Assembly (NCBI RefSeq): GCF_040115645.1
Contig: NC_089544.1
Coordinates: 1,550,001 to 1,614,000 of the forward strand
Source of the DNA: Euwallacea fornicatus
Lineage: Eukaryota; Arthropoda; Insecta; Coleoptera; Curculionidae
DNA: 64,000 nt
Reading direction: 5' to 3'
A program made the translations under genes and the position numbers. The notes beneath the pieces were generated by a model. It had not been told where the DNA came from and searched no databases. It saw only the letters and a list, made by a program, of their open reading frames with translations. Positions 1 to 11,000 of the stretch are shown piece after piece; the first letter of the stretch is position 1; each line of letters starts with the position of its first letter.

Positions 1-567
1 CTTCAGTGATCGTAGACAGAGCGAAGTTAAATCGATGAAGCTAGTTAGCACATCTAAGCAATAAATAAATAATCTTTAAACCAGTAATTTTTTTTATTAT
101 TGCAATATGGGTTTAAAAAAACGTTAAATTATCTCCTCATGAAGAGCAATATATTTATCGTAATGACGACAATTTTATGGTGTTATACGAATATTACTCT
201 GATATGAGAAGTACCAGATAAGTTTTTCGATTAAACGACAGAAAAATTAACAATTTTTATTTAATATTTACGTTTTTAATATATAGATAATCAAATATTT
301 ACACAATAAAAAATAAATATAAACATACAAATTGGGATCATATACGGTTGCCTTCGCCATATTTTCAAGAAAGGTTGTTTGTTTTTAGATGAAAAAAGAA
401 TGTTATTATTCAGTTAATTTTAATTAAGAGTAGTGTGCCATTTTTCCTCTCAATCAACCCTTACTTATATGTGAAGCGTTTTCAAAAGGAAAGAAAGAAT
501 TAACAATGCGCCTTCAACTATTTAATTTTATCTTAGACTACATTTAAGGTTTTCTAATATTTTTCAG
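1..567 (+). other. Hs6st: Intron of Hs6st upstream of the first visible coding exon
   Basis: AT-rich sequence with no open frame of note, ending in a pyrimidine-rich TTTTTCAG acceptor at 561-567. It must be intronic because the exon beginning at 568 starts in the middle of a codon. Nothing else is recognisable in it. Confidence 0.8.
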
Positions 568-1912
568 GTGGAACATCATTCGGCAAGCACTTAGTCCACG
601 ATTTGGACTTGAAAAGGCCATGCAAATGCCCTTTAACCAGGAAACGTTGTTACTGTTTCCGGCCGCATTCGAATCAAAGCTGGCTGTTTAGTCGATACAC
701 TACCGGTTGGAAATGCGGCCTACATGCCGATTGGACAGAATTGACAAGTTGCGTGGATGAGAAGTTGGACGCACTTGAACAAGTAGTAAAAAGACGTTAT
801 TTTTATATTAGTTTACTACGCGAACCAATAGCAAGGTAGGTGGGCGATACAGTCGGTCTAACAGGGAAGTAAACCAATCGCGGATCGTCAAAAATGTCAA
901 TAATTTCAAATTTATTGAATGTGTATGTACATCATGTCTCATAACTCGAAACAAAAAGAGCTAAAAAAATTTCCTCACGGATATGTAGAGACCCAAACGC
1001 ATGGACGGTTGTAGACAGCCTAAGCAAATAGATGGATTACTTCCTGAAGTTGAATGAGTGGCTTTAATGACGTGCAGAAAGTGGGGGATTAATGTAATTA
1101 CATATCAATATATATTTTAGATATTTGTCGGAATTTAGACATGTTCAAAGAGGAGCAACGTGGAAAGGTGCTCGACATTGGTGCAAAGGGCGATTAGCCA
1201 CTTTAGATGAAATTCCCTCTTGTTATGACGGAGATAACTGGGAAGGAGTGGAATTAGATGACTTTATTGATTGTGATAGTAATTTAGCCGCCAATAGACA
1301 GACCAGAATGTTGGCGGATCTAGAATTAATCGGCAAGTTTAAATAGCTTATGCAATGGAAATTGTCGACAGCGTTATACAGAGTTTATCCTGTATACAAG
1401 ATAACAATTTGACAATTTTCATTGGCAAAATATACTGTATGTAGATTCGCAGTGAAAAGGTTTTAATTTCGTTATCATTAGGTTGCTACGATCAAAGCTA
1501 CATGCCCAAAGCTGACAGAGACCGAATAATGCTAGCCAGCGCCAAGAAAAATCTGCAATCGATGGCATTTTTCGGCTTGACTGAATACCAAAAAATATCC
1601 CAATACATATTTGAAGAAACCTTTAACCTTCGCTTCGCCATCCCATTCGAACAAAACAACGCAACTGTATCTAGCTCAACTATAACGTCGTTGACTACAG
1701 CACAGGCAGCCAAAATAGCCAAACTAAATAATTTAGATATAGATTTGTATGATTTTGCCAAAAAATTGCTTTTGGCACGATTTGAAAAACTGAAGTCAAG
1801 AGACATCGATTTCCAGCAAAGATTTAATCATTTAGGAGTCCTCAGCTGGAAAGTAAATCCGTCAGCTTTTGACTGGGACAAATTGGATGATTCAGACCCG
1901 GACAGGAAATAG
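568..1912 (+). CDS. Hs6st: Heparan sulfate 6-O-sulfotransferase, 3' part (three coding exons)
   Basis: Golgi type II enzyme that transfers sulfate from PAPS to the 6-O position of glucosamine in heparan sulfate, tuning FGF and other growth-factor signalling. Coding exons read as 568-835, 1121-1332 and 1482-1912 (stop TAG at 1910-1912), giving about 302 residues of the C-terminal catalytic part; exon phases agree across all junctions. The first exon opens with GT completing a Gly codon, then GTSFGKHLV, the tail of the 5'-phosphosulfate loop; the 3'-phosphate motif REPIARYLSEFRHV spans the first junction. HS6ST hallmarks follow: RGATWKGARHWCKGR, NRQTRMLADLELIGC and KKNLQSMAFFGLTEYQ. The second intron uses a GC donor. 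The N-terminal membrane anchor and the rest of the PAPS loop lie upstream of the window. Family assignment is very secure; the end is complete, the start is not. Confidence 0.95.
1333..1481 (+). other. Hs6st: GC-AG intron of Hs6st
   Basis: The exon ends ATC G and continues GCAAGT; the only junction that restores the conserved reading ELIG-CYDQSY joins G at 1332 to GT at 1482, so the donor is GC (1333-1334) and the acceptor TTAG (1478-1481). The rest of the donor, AAGT, is consensus, as is usual for GC donors. Length 149 nt. Confidence 0.85.
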
Positions 1913-4900
1913 CATAAGATGAAAAAGGAGTGAAGCTTTGAAGGTAACATTCTTCAAATCTATAAGATGATTGTGATGAACAATAAGAGTTGAATGAAGA
2001 TATTTAATAAGATGTATGTAAAGTTGCCCAAGGTTTAGAATCGAGGAAGTTTTAGTTAACCAAAACAACGCGATTTTGTTTATCGAATTTGATCAGTTGC
2101 TATTTTTTTAATACTCAAGATTAGCTTTAGGAATAAGTGTCCCAAGTGTTGTAGGTGCGATTACATGAGCTGGAATGTGTCATAAACTAAAAATTGCCTT
2201 TAATGAGGCAACGATTTTGTAGCGGATTTGCAGCCAGAGGTGTAAAAAATTGATGAGTTTTGTCTGGCATTTTATAGGTCTCTTTAAGGCAGCTTTAAGT
2301 GACCGTTCCGCTACCTTAGTTAAAGTGTATCACATGATTTATTGCCCTTTCATCCAATTTTACCAAAGGTAGAGAAACAGTTGTTGGATAAGTTTACTAC
2401 GTACGTAACTAATTTCTGATCTAACATTGACTGAGCTTCAAAGTAAGCAGTACATTTTCTGTGTCATCTTCTACATCTGGTACTATTAAAACTAAATTAT
2501 GTAGTTTATGTTTATTGTGTATATTTAGACAGATAGTGTTAATTATGTAATTATGGGCATTTATGTTCCCAATTTTAACCATCTTTATATCGAGATCCCA
2601 GCGGTCCCATGTAAACGGGTGAAGGCAAGTTTATTTTTTTGTGCCATATACCAGATTTACATATTATACTATCACTCATCTTTTTAAGTTACTAATTGGA
2701 CTGATATAAAATAACAGGTATTATGGCGTCAATGACTGCAAAAAAATAATTTTATTCAAATTTGAGAAAGCGAACGAACTCAGTCTTCTTCTTTGGACTT
2801 GAGGAATTTTTTTAATATTGATTAGAGGAAGGTGGTGCACATTGAGATGAAATTGAAAGATTTACACGTCTTTTGGGGTTTATCATAAAATATGTTTATA
2901 TAGCATTAAAATAGTTCATTACCTAACAAGAACTGAAATTCATATTTTACCGCGCGCTGATCGAAATGTACTAAACGGAGCGAACTGGAGAAACGATCTG
3001 TTTGCATCTTACTTTTCGAAGCGGAAACGATGAGTTTACGACCAGCGGTGGTTGTTTTATTTTCTCGCCACGTCGCTCATCTTATGAGCGGTAATATGCA
3101 AAAAATATCCGTCGACTTTGGTACTGCACTCATGTCAATGTTAAATAACTGCAAAAATATTTTAACATTGACACATACTACTTTGATTTACGTGCGGTAA
3201 AGTGTCACTTTCAGCTCGCAGAGGTGTGCGATAAAGCAACTTCCTCGTAGGAAAAACTTACCAGACAATAACACCCTGGGTTATGTTAACTGTCGTGGTC
3301 TGGTCTATGCTTAACGCTTCCACCGAATGGGTTTGCAACTATTTAAACTGCTTGACGGGATGCGTTCAGTATATGCCCGACAATGACATCCCTGTAAAGC
3401 AATGAAAATAAGGTATGATAAATTTATATAATATTTTTCGTTATTAGAAAGAATACAAAAATTATTGTCAATTTATTTCCATATGATGTTAAGTTAACTT
3501 ATTATTTTCCATCAACTGAAATGATCTCGTTCAATTTACTGAGAACAGCTGCAACTAAATAGCTCCATGTGGGTACTCTTGTTGCAATAATCTGGTCACA
3601 AAGGAGTCGTGAAGGCACAGTCGCTTTTGACAGCTCGAATTCTCTTCATGAAAGTCCCCTTCTTAAAATCATTGACGAATCCTCGCCTTGAAAGATTTTG
3701 GCAATGCCTTATAAGGGATAAAGATAAATACCGTGCAAAATTATACATTTTCAACTTAATAAACGTTTGGTATCTGCGGCTGTTTTAGCATTGTCGTCGA
3801 TTTGTGATCTTAAAAAAAGCCGAGGAGTTTTTGCAATGTGTCTTTTTTTATAAAAATTTTGCGAAAAATTCGATATCTACAATTTTTTGCATTTGTGTCC
3901 AACTTCGAGGTCTCAAAAGTGCAGTTCGAACTATATTGTGAGCAGTTTATTTGGTACCTTACAAATTCTCAACTACCGACTTCCATTTAGGCATAATTTG
4001 TATTAGTATTACATAACATATCGTCTTAATTCATGGGTTGTTCTTAAGTGCAGCATGTATAAACGCAGTCTAGATTTATAATGTATCATTATAACATAAC
4101 AGATTTGTAACGAGATGTCGGTAATAAGAATTTGACGATATGTTTACCATTCGCAAATCTTCATTTCTTGATTTATAGTGCAGAGATAAATACCTTTTCC
4201 TCGTTTTCTCCGAGATTAAACTAATTTGCCACTAAGGCGGAATGCATTATTGTTGCTTAAGGGAATATCATCCACTTAACTTTAGGGTTGCTGTAATTAC
4301 GCCGCTCTATAAAAAAAAACTGAGGCACAATCACATGTAGTATTCAGATTGAATATACTATTGTATTTCGACTTTTTTAGTTCGTAGGAGAGATTTGATT
4401 TTTATATAGTGAAATTATGAGAGCTTATAGAGTTATACCAAAGACTTATTATGTTTTTAACTAGATTAAATTTTATATATTTCCTTAATCATTTTAGTGC
4501 AATTTATATAAAGTTTATTTGGAAAACCTTTATTCAAGCGTCACAAAATACATTCTTTTCTATATAAATAGTCCAGCTTTTTATTTCCCGGTCCTGCCAT
4601 AGGTCATCAACCTAAAATGATAATCAAAACGTTTTGTTATCAATAATAGGTGCGTTTACCTAAACTGCAAATAATCGTATTAACTAGGGACGATTGTTAA
4701 CGCGAGCTAAAGGACTTTACAGCTTTGGATCTATCATTCCATTTAGCATTCTAAGGTGAATTCCTCTTATGAACATAAATTCAGTTTTTCTTAATTTCAA
4801 GCTGTAGAGTGACAACTATTATGGACTAATTTCAGGATATATTAAATATATAATTTGTTCATATTTCACATTATTTTGTTGCTATTTTATGCCTTAATCC

Positions 4901-5918
4901 TTAATAGATGAGCTTAATTATACATAACATTATTTATATTATCATTTTTCTTATACTACTTGCACCGATTTTAATTGTGAAAAAATAAATGCCTTTATGC
5001 TACAAATTAAATATTGTTCGGTTTGATAGCAATAATGCAACAATTAATACTGGCTGAACAAATAACTACAAAAATCGTTTGGTAGCTCTATATGCTGTAT
5101 GTGCCAAAGTTTAATTTTGGACCTGAATTTATTAAAGGGGATCTAGAGATTCATCAAATGTGTTATTGCCTTTAATATCTAAAAAGAAGTATGTTTTTAT
5201 GAAATCATTTTAACCAAAGAATGTCAATCAACAAAAATTTAATGTACCTTTTTTTTAACAATGGCCCCTGGCTGTTTTATAATATGACAAACATAGCTGC
5301 AATGCAGAGCATGCAAAACGGAGATCCTGCAGCCTCTGAGATTATTACATGTTTTAAAACACTACAGCAGTGTTTCAAATGCATTAATTAAAACCTTTAA
5401 AAACGTTTACAAATAGATATTTTTGTCTCACTAAGTTGCTCGTTATTAAATAATTAATTGTAATAAAAGTATCACAAATTACACACATAAAATTCACCTT
5501 TTTGTTAACATAAACATGGAATAAGATAATATTAGCATTATAGGATTGAGCAGCTGAAACACAATTTAAATTAAACCAACAGACACACAACGCAGATATC
5601 TAAAACTATAGCTAAAATCTTTTTTTTTCTAGCTAAAATCGAGCCAAACAGCACCTAACTAAAGAATACTCTTTAACAAAACTAGATAAAAAAATTGTAC
5701 TGTCAGTCCATGCTGTTAAGATTCATAAGTAAATAAAATTAGTCTTTGCACATTATTCAATACTATTTTCATACAATTTGATTTTTCACCTATAATAAAG
5801 TAGCTATTTTTCTGTCATATGTGTACATATGGAAACCAGTCTGATAATAAATTAAGTAACAACATGTGAAGAAATATGGCTTTAGTATGGCAATTTCTGA
5901 TTGCCTCATGTCATTATT
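1913..5918. other. Hs6st 3' UTR and gap before Spryd7
   Basis: About 4 kb of AT-rich sequence without coding exons I can support. The left part should be the 3' UTR of Hs6st, the right part the 3' UTR of the convergent Spryd7. An AATAAA at 4984-4989 is one possible Hs6st cleavage signal, but others are possible. Small open frames here (for example 5384-5590 on the minus strand) are low complexity. Confidence 0.5.
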
Positions 5919-6895
5919 TTAAAGTAATGACTGTTCTAGCATAATTTTATCAAACCCTGAAGGTGGAGAGAAGTTAAAATGTTCTAATATGATGTCTAAT
6001 ATGGCCCCATCATCAACTGAAAATAAATTACTTATTAAGAATAGAACAAAAAAATTTGGGGAGTTAATAGTTTAAATGATAAGGGATTCGATAGCTGTAC
6101 TAATTACTTACCATATAAGACTGGATAAGAGGTTCCTTTAATATTTGTTATTGAATAGTCTAATTCACTACCATTAACAAAGAATTTTAATTGTATATGA
6201 TCAAATGCTACTCCTATAACGTCACCCTCCTGTAGGCTTCTGAGACTCTCGTTGGAATCACAAGGTAGTACCAATTTATGGAGTTCATGCTTATTGTGTC
6301 TAAAGAGGTGGTCACTGCATAATGCCCATGAAAATTCATCCATTCCTCCTTAAACAAATGAGTTACAAATTGTACATTAACTTGATTCTCATGTGAAATC
6401 TATTCAGTGCATATTTAATTTGAGATTTTCCACTGCAAAATACCAATAAAAGAATAACCAAAGAGTATTAGATTTTTCTTAGTAACTTTGTTTCAAAATT
6501 AATTGCAATATCTAATATAGACATATTATTGACCCTCTGCTTCTCCTCACTTACCTACAGTCAAACTTAAATCAGTCTGTCTCGTTGCAAGACCTATTGA
6601 CCAAGTTCCTCCCTGCTGAACTTTTACTTCAAAGTACGACTTGGACTGAACTAAGGGCGCATTCCCCAATACTGCCCCAGCACCACAAACTCTTTGTCCC
6701 CCTTTTACAACTACAACTTCATATCCTGTAAACTCAAACATAAATGTAAGTTTTTCCGGTGTTTGGCTGTTTGTTACCCATGAAAGATGTGTCCAACTGA
6801 ATGGGATTGGGTTTGTGGATCTGCTGGGTGGGCGGATTAAGCCTAAGTCCATTTAAACAGCCTTTTAAACAACAAAATACTGAGAGAGAGGACAT
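5919..6895 (-). CDS. Spryd7: SPRY domain-containing protein 7-like
   Basis: Complete four-exon gene: 6778-6895, 6555-6725, 6112-6348 and 5919-6016 (stop TAA at 5919-5921), 207 aa against 196 in human SPRYD7; phases agree. The start is the ATG at 6893-6895 (MSSLSVFCCLKGC), matching the cysteine-rich N-terminus of SPRYD7. One SPRY domain fills the rest: GYEVVVVKGGQRVCGAG, SYFEVKVQQGGTWSIGLAT, LQEGDVIGVAFDH, LKFFVNGSELDY and YPVLY-VDDGAILD, ending PPSGFDKIMLEQSLL like the vertebrate protein. The first intron is only 52 nt (6726-6777). SPRY domains are protein-interaction folds; the molecular role of SPRYD7 is poorly known (the human gene is also called CLLD6). No signal peptide or catalytic motif is seen. 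Confidence 0.93.
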
Positions 6896-7442
6896 TTCTT
6901 TAAAAATAACTTTTGGGGAACGACATAACCAAAAAATAATATGAAAAATTGACGTTGTCAAAGCTTTGTTAGGAATGAGCGAAAGTTTTTATTAACGCTT
7001 AGTAGGAATGTTGGTGTAGATTATGTAGATTATAACTTAATAACCTTTTTATAAAAAATATTTATTAAAGGGAAACGTAAACAGTTTTTTTCTTGTTTAA
7101 AAATTCAAATCAGACCGCATTATGATTAAAATCACATTCTTTAAAAATATTATTCGGATAGTTAACGCCATGTGTCCTCTGGAATAGAGATTTTACATAC
7201 TCACAGTAGCAAGGGACATAATGGCCTTCATCTGAATTCAGTTAAACTTAGTATATGTAACCAAAAGGGGATTAGAAAATATACAATCAGTATTATACTT
7301 CCAAATATGTATTCCTTAATGTAAGAAACGAAGGCAAATTGCATTTTGATAAGGACAGTAACCGGTAATTACGTTTACCAAAAACCTATTTATACTGGAC
7401 TTCTAAATTATAATGACCTTGAATATGCACTTCCGTGCACTA

Positions 7443-7514
7443 ATTCTATAGGAACACGTGAGATGTTGGACTAAAAAAATTCATTCTCATTCCCACACAT
7501 TGTTCCTATAGAAT
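7443..7514. repeat. Inverted repeat, 14 bp arms with 44 nt loop
   Basis: ATTCTATAGGAACA at 7443-7456 is exactly reverse-complemented at 7501-7514, and weaker pairing continues inward (GTGAGATG against CATTCTCAT). Folded, it would be a 72 nt stem-loop. It could be a small foldback relic or a structured RNA; the sequence alone does not decide. Confidence 0.6.
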
Positions 7515-7625
7515 CAAGGTCAAGAAAGCAAAATCGGCGAAGCATACTTATGCTGTAGGTACTATGGGTATCTGGCTACAAACGAGTTTGTAATATTTAT
7601 GGCTAATTATAGTGGAACATTTACA

Positions 7626-7631
7626 TTTATT
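7626..7631 (-). terminator. Zmynd8: Candidate polyadenylation signal for Zmynd8
   Basis: TTTATT on the plus strand is AATAAA on the minus strand, about 410 nt past the Zmynd8 stop codon. The distance is reasonable for a 3' UTR, but no transcript evidence is available and the DNA is AT-rich, so chance occurrence is possible. Confidence 0.35.
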
Positions 7632-8039
7632 CAGGGTGTGCCTAACAAATCAGAACAGCTGAAGTAAAAATAAAAATATCAAAGATTATAATAACTACTT
7701 ATATACAACTCTTCTTAACATTAGCTGGTAAACTAATAGCAGCAACTATACACATCGATTATCACTAAGTCTTGTATTAGTCGTATTGATGTAAAATCAA
7801 CGGCAGATCACTTGTATAAACAGCATTTCTCCATTATCTTAATAAATTCAATTTTTCACTTGCAATGCATGACCTCATTATGGTTCGCAGGTTGGTGCGA
7901 CTTATCGCTGCGTTCAGGCGCGTTAAATACCAACGTGCAAATCACTACAGGTCTTCATTCGAATTAACATAATTGAAACTGATTGTGCAGGACGAAAAGA
8001 AATCACATAAAAATTATACATGCATCGTACATGTTAATT

Positions 8040-11000
8040 CTACTCGGAATCATCATCCAGTGCAGTCGTAACAGGCATACTATGTCCGATCAGTCTTACT
8101 GCAGGTTTGGGTTTCTGCGGTTGCTGATTGGCAATACTGGAGCTGGTACTGGAGATATTCGCCGAGGGAACAGTAATTACGTTTGGTTTGATGGTCAGGG
8201 TGGGGCCCGCTCTCAGGACGGTGGTGCTGGGTACCAGTTGGTAGTTTCCTGGTGTGGTTTCCATCATGGTTAACAGGCTACCGGTCGTAGTCTGGGGAAG
8301 CATGTTTTTAAGTGTTTGTTTTTTTTTTAATAACATTTAGCATGCTTAACGATGGCAGAAGGAAAAGTTTTCCTTGCAATAATTCAATTGACAAGCAATG
8401 ACTACAATAAGCATGGGCGAGGGCTGGTGCTCCAATGAATTGATGCAACTCAATGAAGAAACATCATCCTTACTTCTAAGAAAGCAAAATCAGCGAGCAA
8501 AAAAATTCTTTCAAATTTAGTGGAAATCGTAGCTATTTCATGAAACATTTTTTTGTTGCCTCAAATTTCCTATTGAAACATATTCAGGTTAACAACACAC
8601 TTTCGCTGCCATTAGAACCAAATACTCCTAAAACTACCTACTTCTACCACTACCCTCGATCTGCAATTGTGCCCGAATAAGAACGCCCATTTAACGTCGA
8701 CATTAGCTAGTTTTTTACTCTGAAATTTAATTACAAGGACGTGGGGAATGTGTTAATTCAAAATCTCTTTTGTAAGTGGAAAGGAAACGAGTGCGGTTTC
8801 TAATAGATGCTTCTCATGCGCTACTAAAGAATCTTAAACCTACCTGCACCCTCATTGCTTTGGAGCCAGACAACCCACGATTCATAAACACTTTTTGAAC
8901 GGGTTTCGAAAATACTCTCTGCAAATAAAAATACCTCAATAAAAACTACTAAACAGAAATAATAGTTTATTTTTTTTATTCTAGGAGATACAAAATCTTC
9001 TTACAGCTACATAACCAACCAAATAAAGAACTACATAACTGGACATTAAATGGCTACACTACCTAATTATGTTAAGTACCTATTTTAAAGGACCGAGAAT
9101 CTGATAAACCCTGATATGGATTAGCAAGTACTGGGATTTTCAATTCTATTCAGCTTAAAAGCTTCGAGCAATTCGGAAAAAATGATTCATTATTTGGTAC
9201 AGCATAATGGTACCGTCATGCAGCTAACATTTATAGTATTTTTAATATCAGTTGAAAACCTCGCTTATAGAAGGAATAGTACAAAAAAAAACGTCCAAAA
9301 AACTTTACAATGTGTTTTGCAAAGGCACGAGTCATAAACCGGACGGTAACGATGGTACCAAGGCCCTTTTTTGCGAGCGTACAGCTCATCGGTCTAACCG
9401 CACTATAACGATACGCGAAACGAAATAATATACAGCGTGTATAGTATTCTCAGCATTCATTGAAAACGTCAAAAACATCACGAGGCAAAATGGAATCAGA
9501 ACTGCAAAGACCCTGTAACATATTGGATGTCTGAGCCAGCAGACCAGAACGAATGATTGCCTCGACCTGGGTTGCGAAACGATGAATATTTGACATGTGC
9601 CGGCGCTCCGCACGAAGTCCGGTACTTTCACAGTACTCGTAAGAGTACACAAATTGAAACCAGTGGCGCCGACAAAGGGCGTTTAAAATTCTTGCGCCCA
9701 GAGGGAGGGAGGGTGGTGGGTTAATTAAATTAAGCCATTCGTAGTTTTATATGTGTACAGATGAGAAGCCTGAGGCGGCCAGTTGGGTGTTGCTTTTCGA
9801 ATGAATATGAGTATTTTGACGAATATCGGCAGTTAGGAAGATGTATGGTTTATTTAGATGAAACGTGGTTCAAGGCTCACGTCGTGATTAAATATGGTCG
9901 GGTGGAAAATTAAAAAAAACTGCAGTTTAGATACCCCATATTCGAGAGCCACACGAATTGATATCCTGCACGCTGGCAGCGAAAATGGATTTGTGCTAAA
10001 TGACTTGTTGTTGTCCGCTAAAAGTATAAGCCGATCCTCTGCTGATTACCCTGAGAACATGACTTCTCAACTATTTGAAAAATAGACCACCGAATAACTA
10101 CTATCAAGGATCCTCCCGTAATTCAAACACTGCGATGGATATTTGGGGTATAGCATGGCACGGAAAAACGGTGTGGCTCATGCTTTGCAAAAAAAATGGA
10201 GTATCATGGGTCACGTCCTGCTGGCTCAATTATTATTACTCAACCGAGCATCGATCGTGACTCCACCGACGATGAGAATGACGAAATCTGTATTTAAATA
10301 CAATTAAAAAATAATACACACCTACTGAACTCATTTATTGTAATAATTCAAAAAATATAGTTTTTGGTACGCCTATGTTTTGAGTTCCGTTAATGCAAGT
10401 TTTTTCGCATTTTCAACCGATAATAAAAATACTAAACTTAAACCAATTTACATTAAAGCTGGAGCTTTGTTTGAGTTCGACTTTGAGCAAGGGGCATATC
10501 ATTAGAATATGTGTTGAACCGAACTATTCGACCATCCTACAGGGTGTAGTAGATTATCATGGAGATGTTTCGGGGAGCGATCATATTCTGCGGAAGAATC
10601 GATAGTGCTCCGAGAAAAAATGTGAAACTTTGCCACCCGTTATATTGAAAATCGTGCACTACTGATCATCAGCATTTTTTAAATTGCTTTGCAGAGTACT
10701 ATTGCCTCCTGAAATATTTCCACGATGACATGTTATACACTCTATGAGGTGACAAATCACTAATCGCAATCTAATTCCCTTTATCTCCCGGATATTAAAA
10801 AATTGAAATATGAGCGTTAATTCGGATATTTTTTTAGGGATTTTGCGTTTTTGCTCCTAATGAACGGCCGCCTTTAAAGGCTATAGCGGAACTTGACCGC
10901 AGGGGCGGGTGCCCACATATAGCAGACGGTGATTCTCGAATAGCGAGCACTTGACAAAATATCTATTTTTCAGAAAGATGATTACTCGCGATTTGCCGAT

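Larger units (their letters stand above)
6896..8039. other. Spacer between Spryd7 and the Zmynd8 3' end, with a 14 bp inverted repeat
   Basis: About 1.1 kb between two minus-strand genes: Spryd7 promoter/5' UTR on the left, Zmynd8 3' UTR on the right. It holds a perfect 14 bp inverted repeat (7443-7456 and 7501-7514) and a candidate minus-strand polyadenylation signal at 7626-7631. No coding exon seen. Confidence 0.6.
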
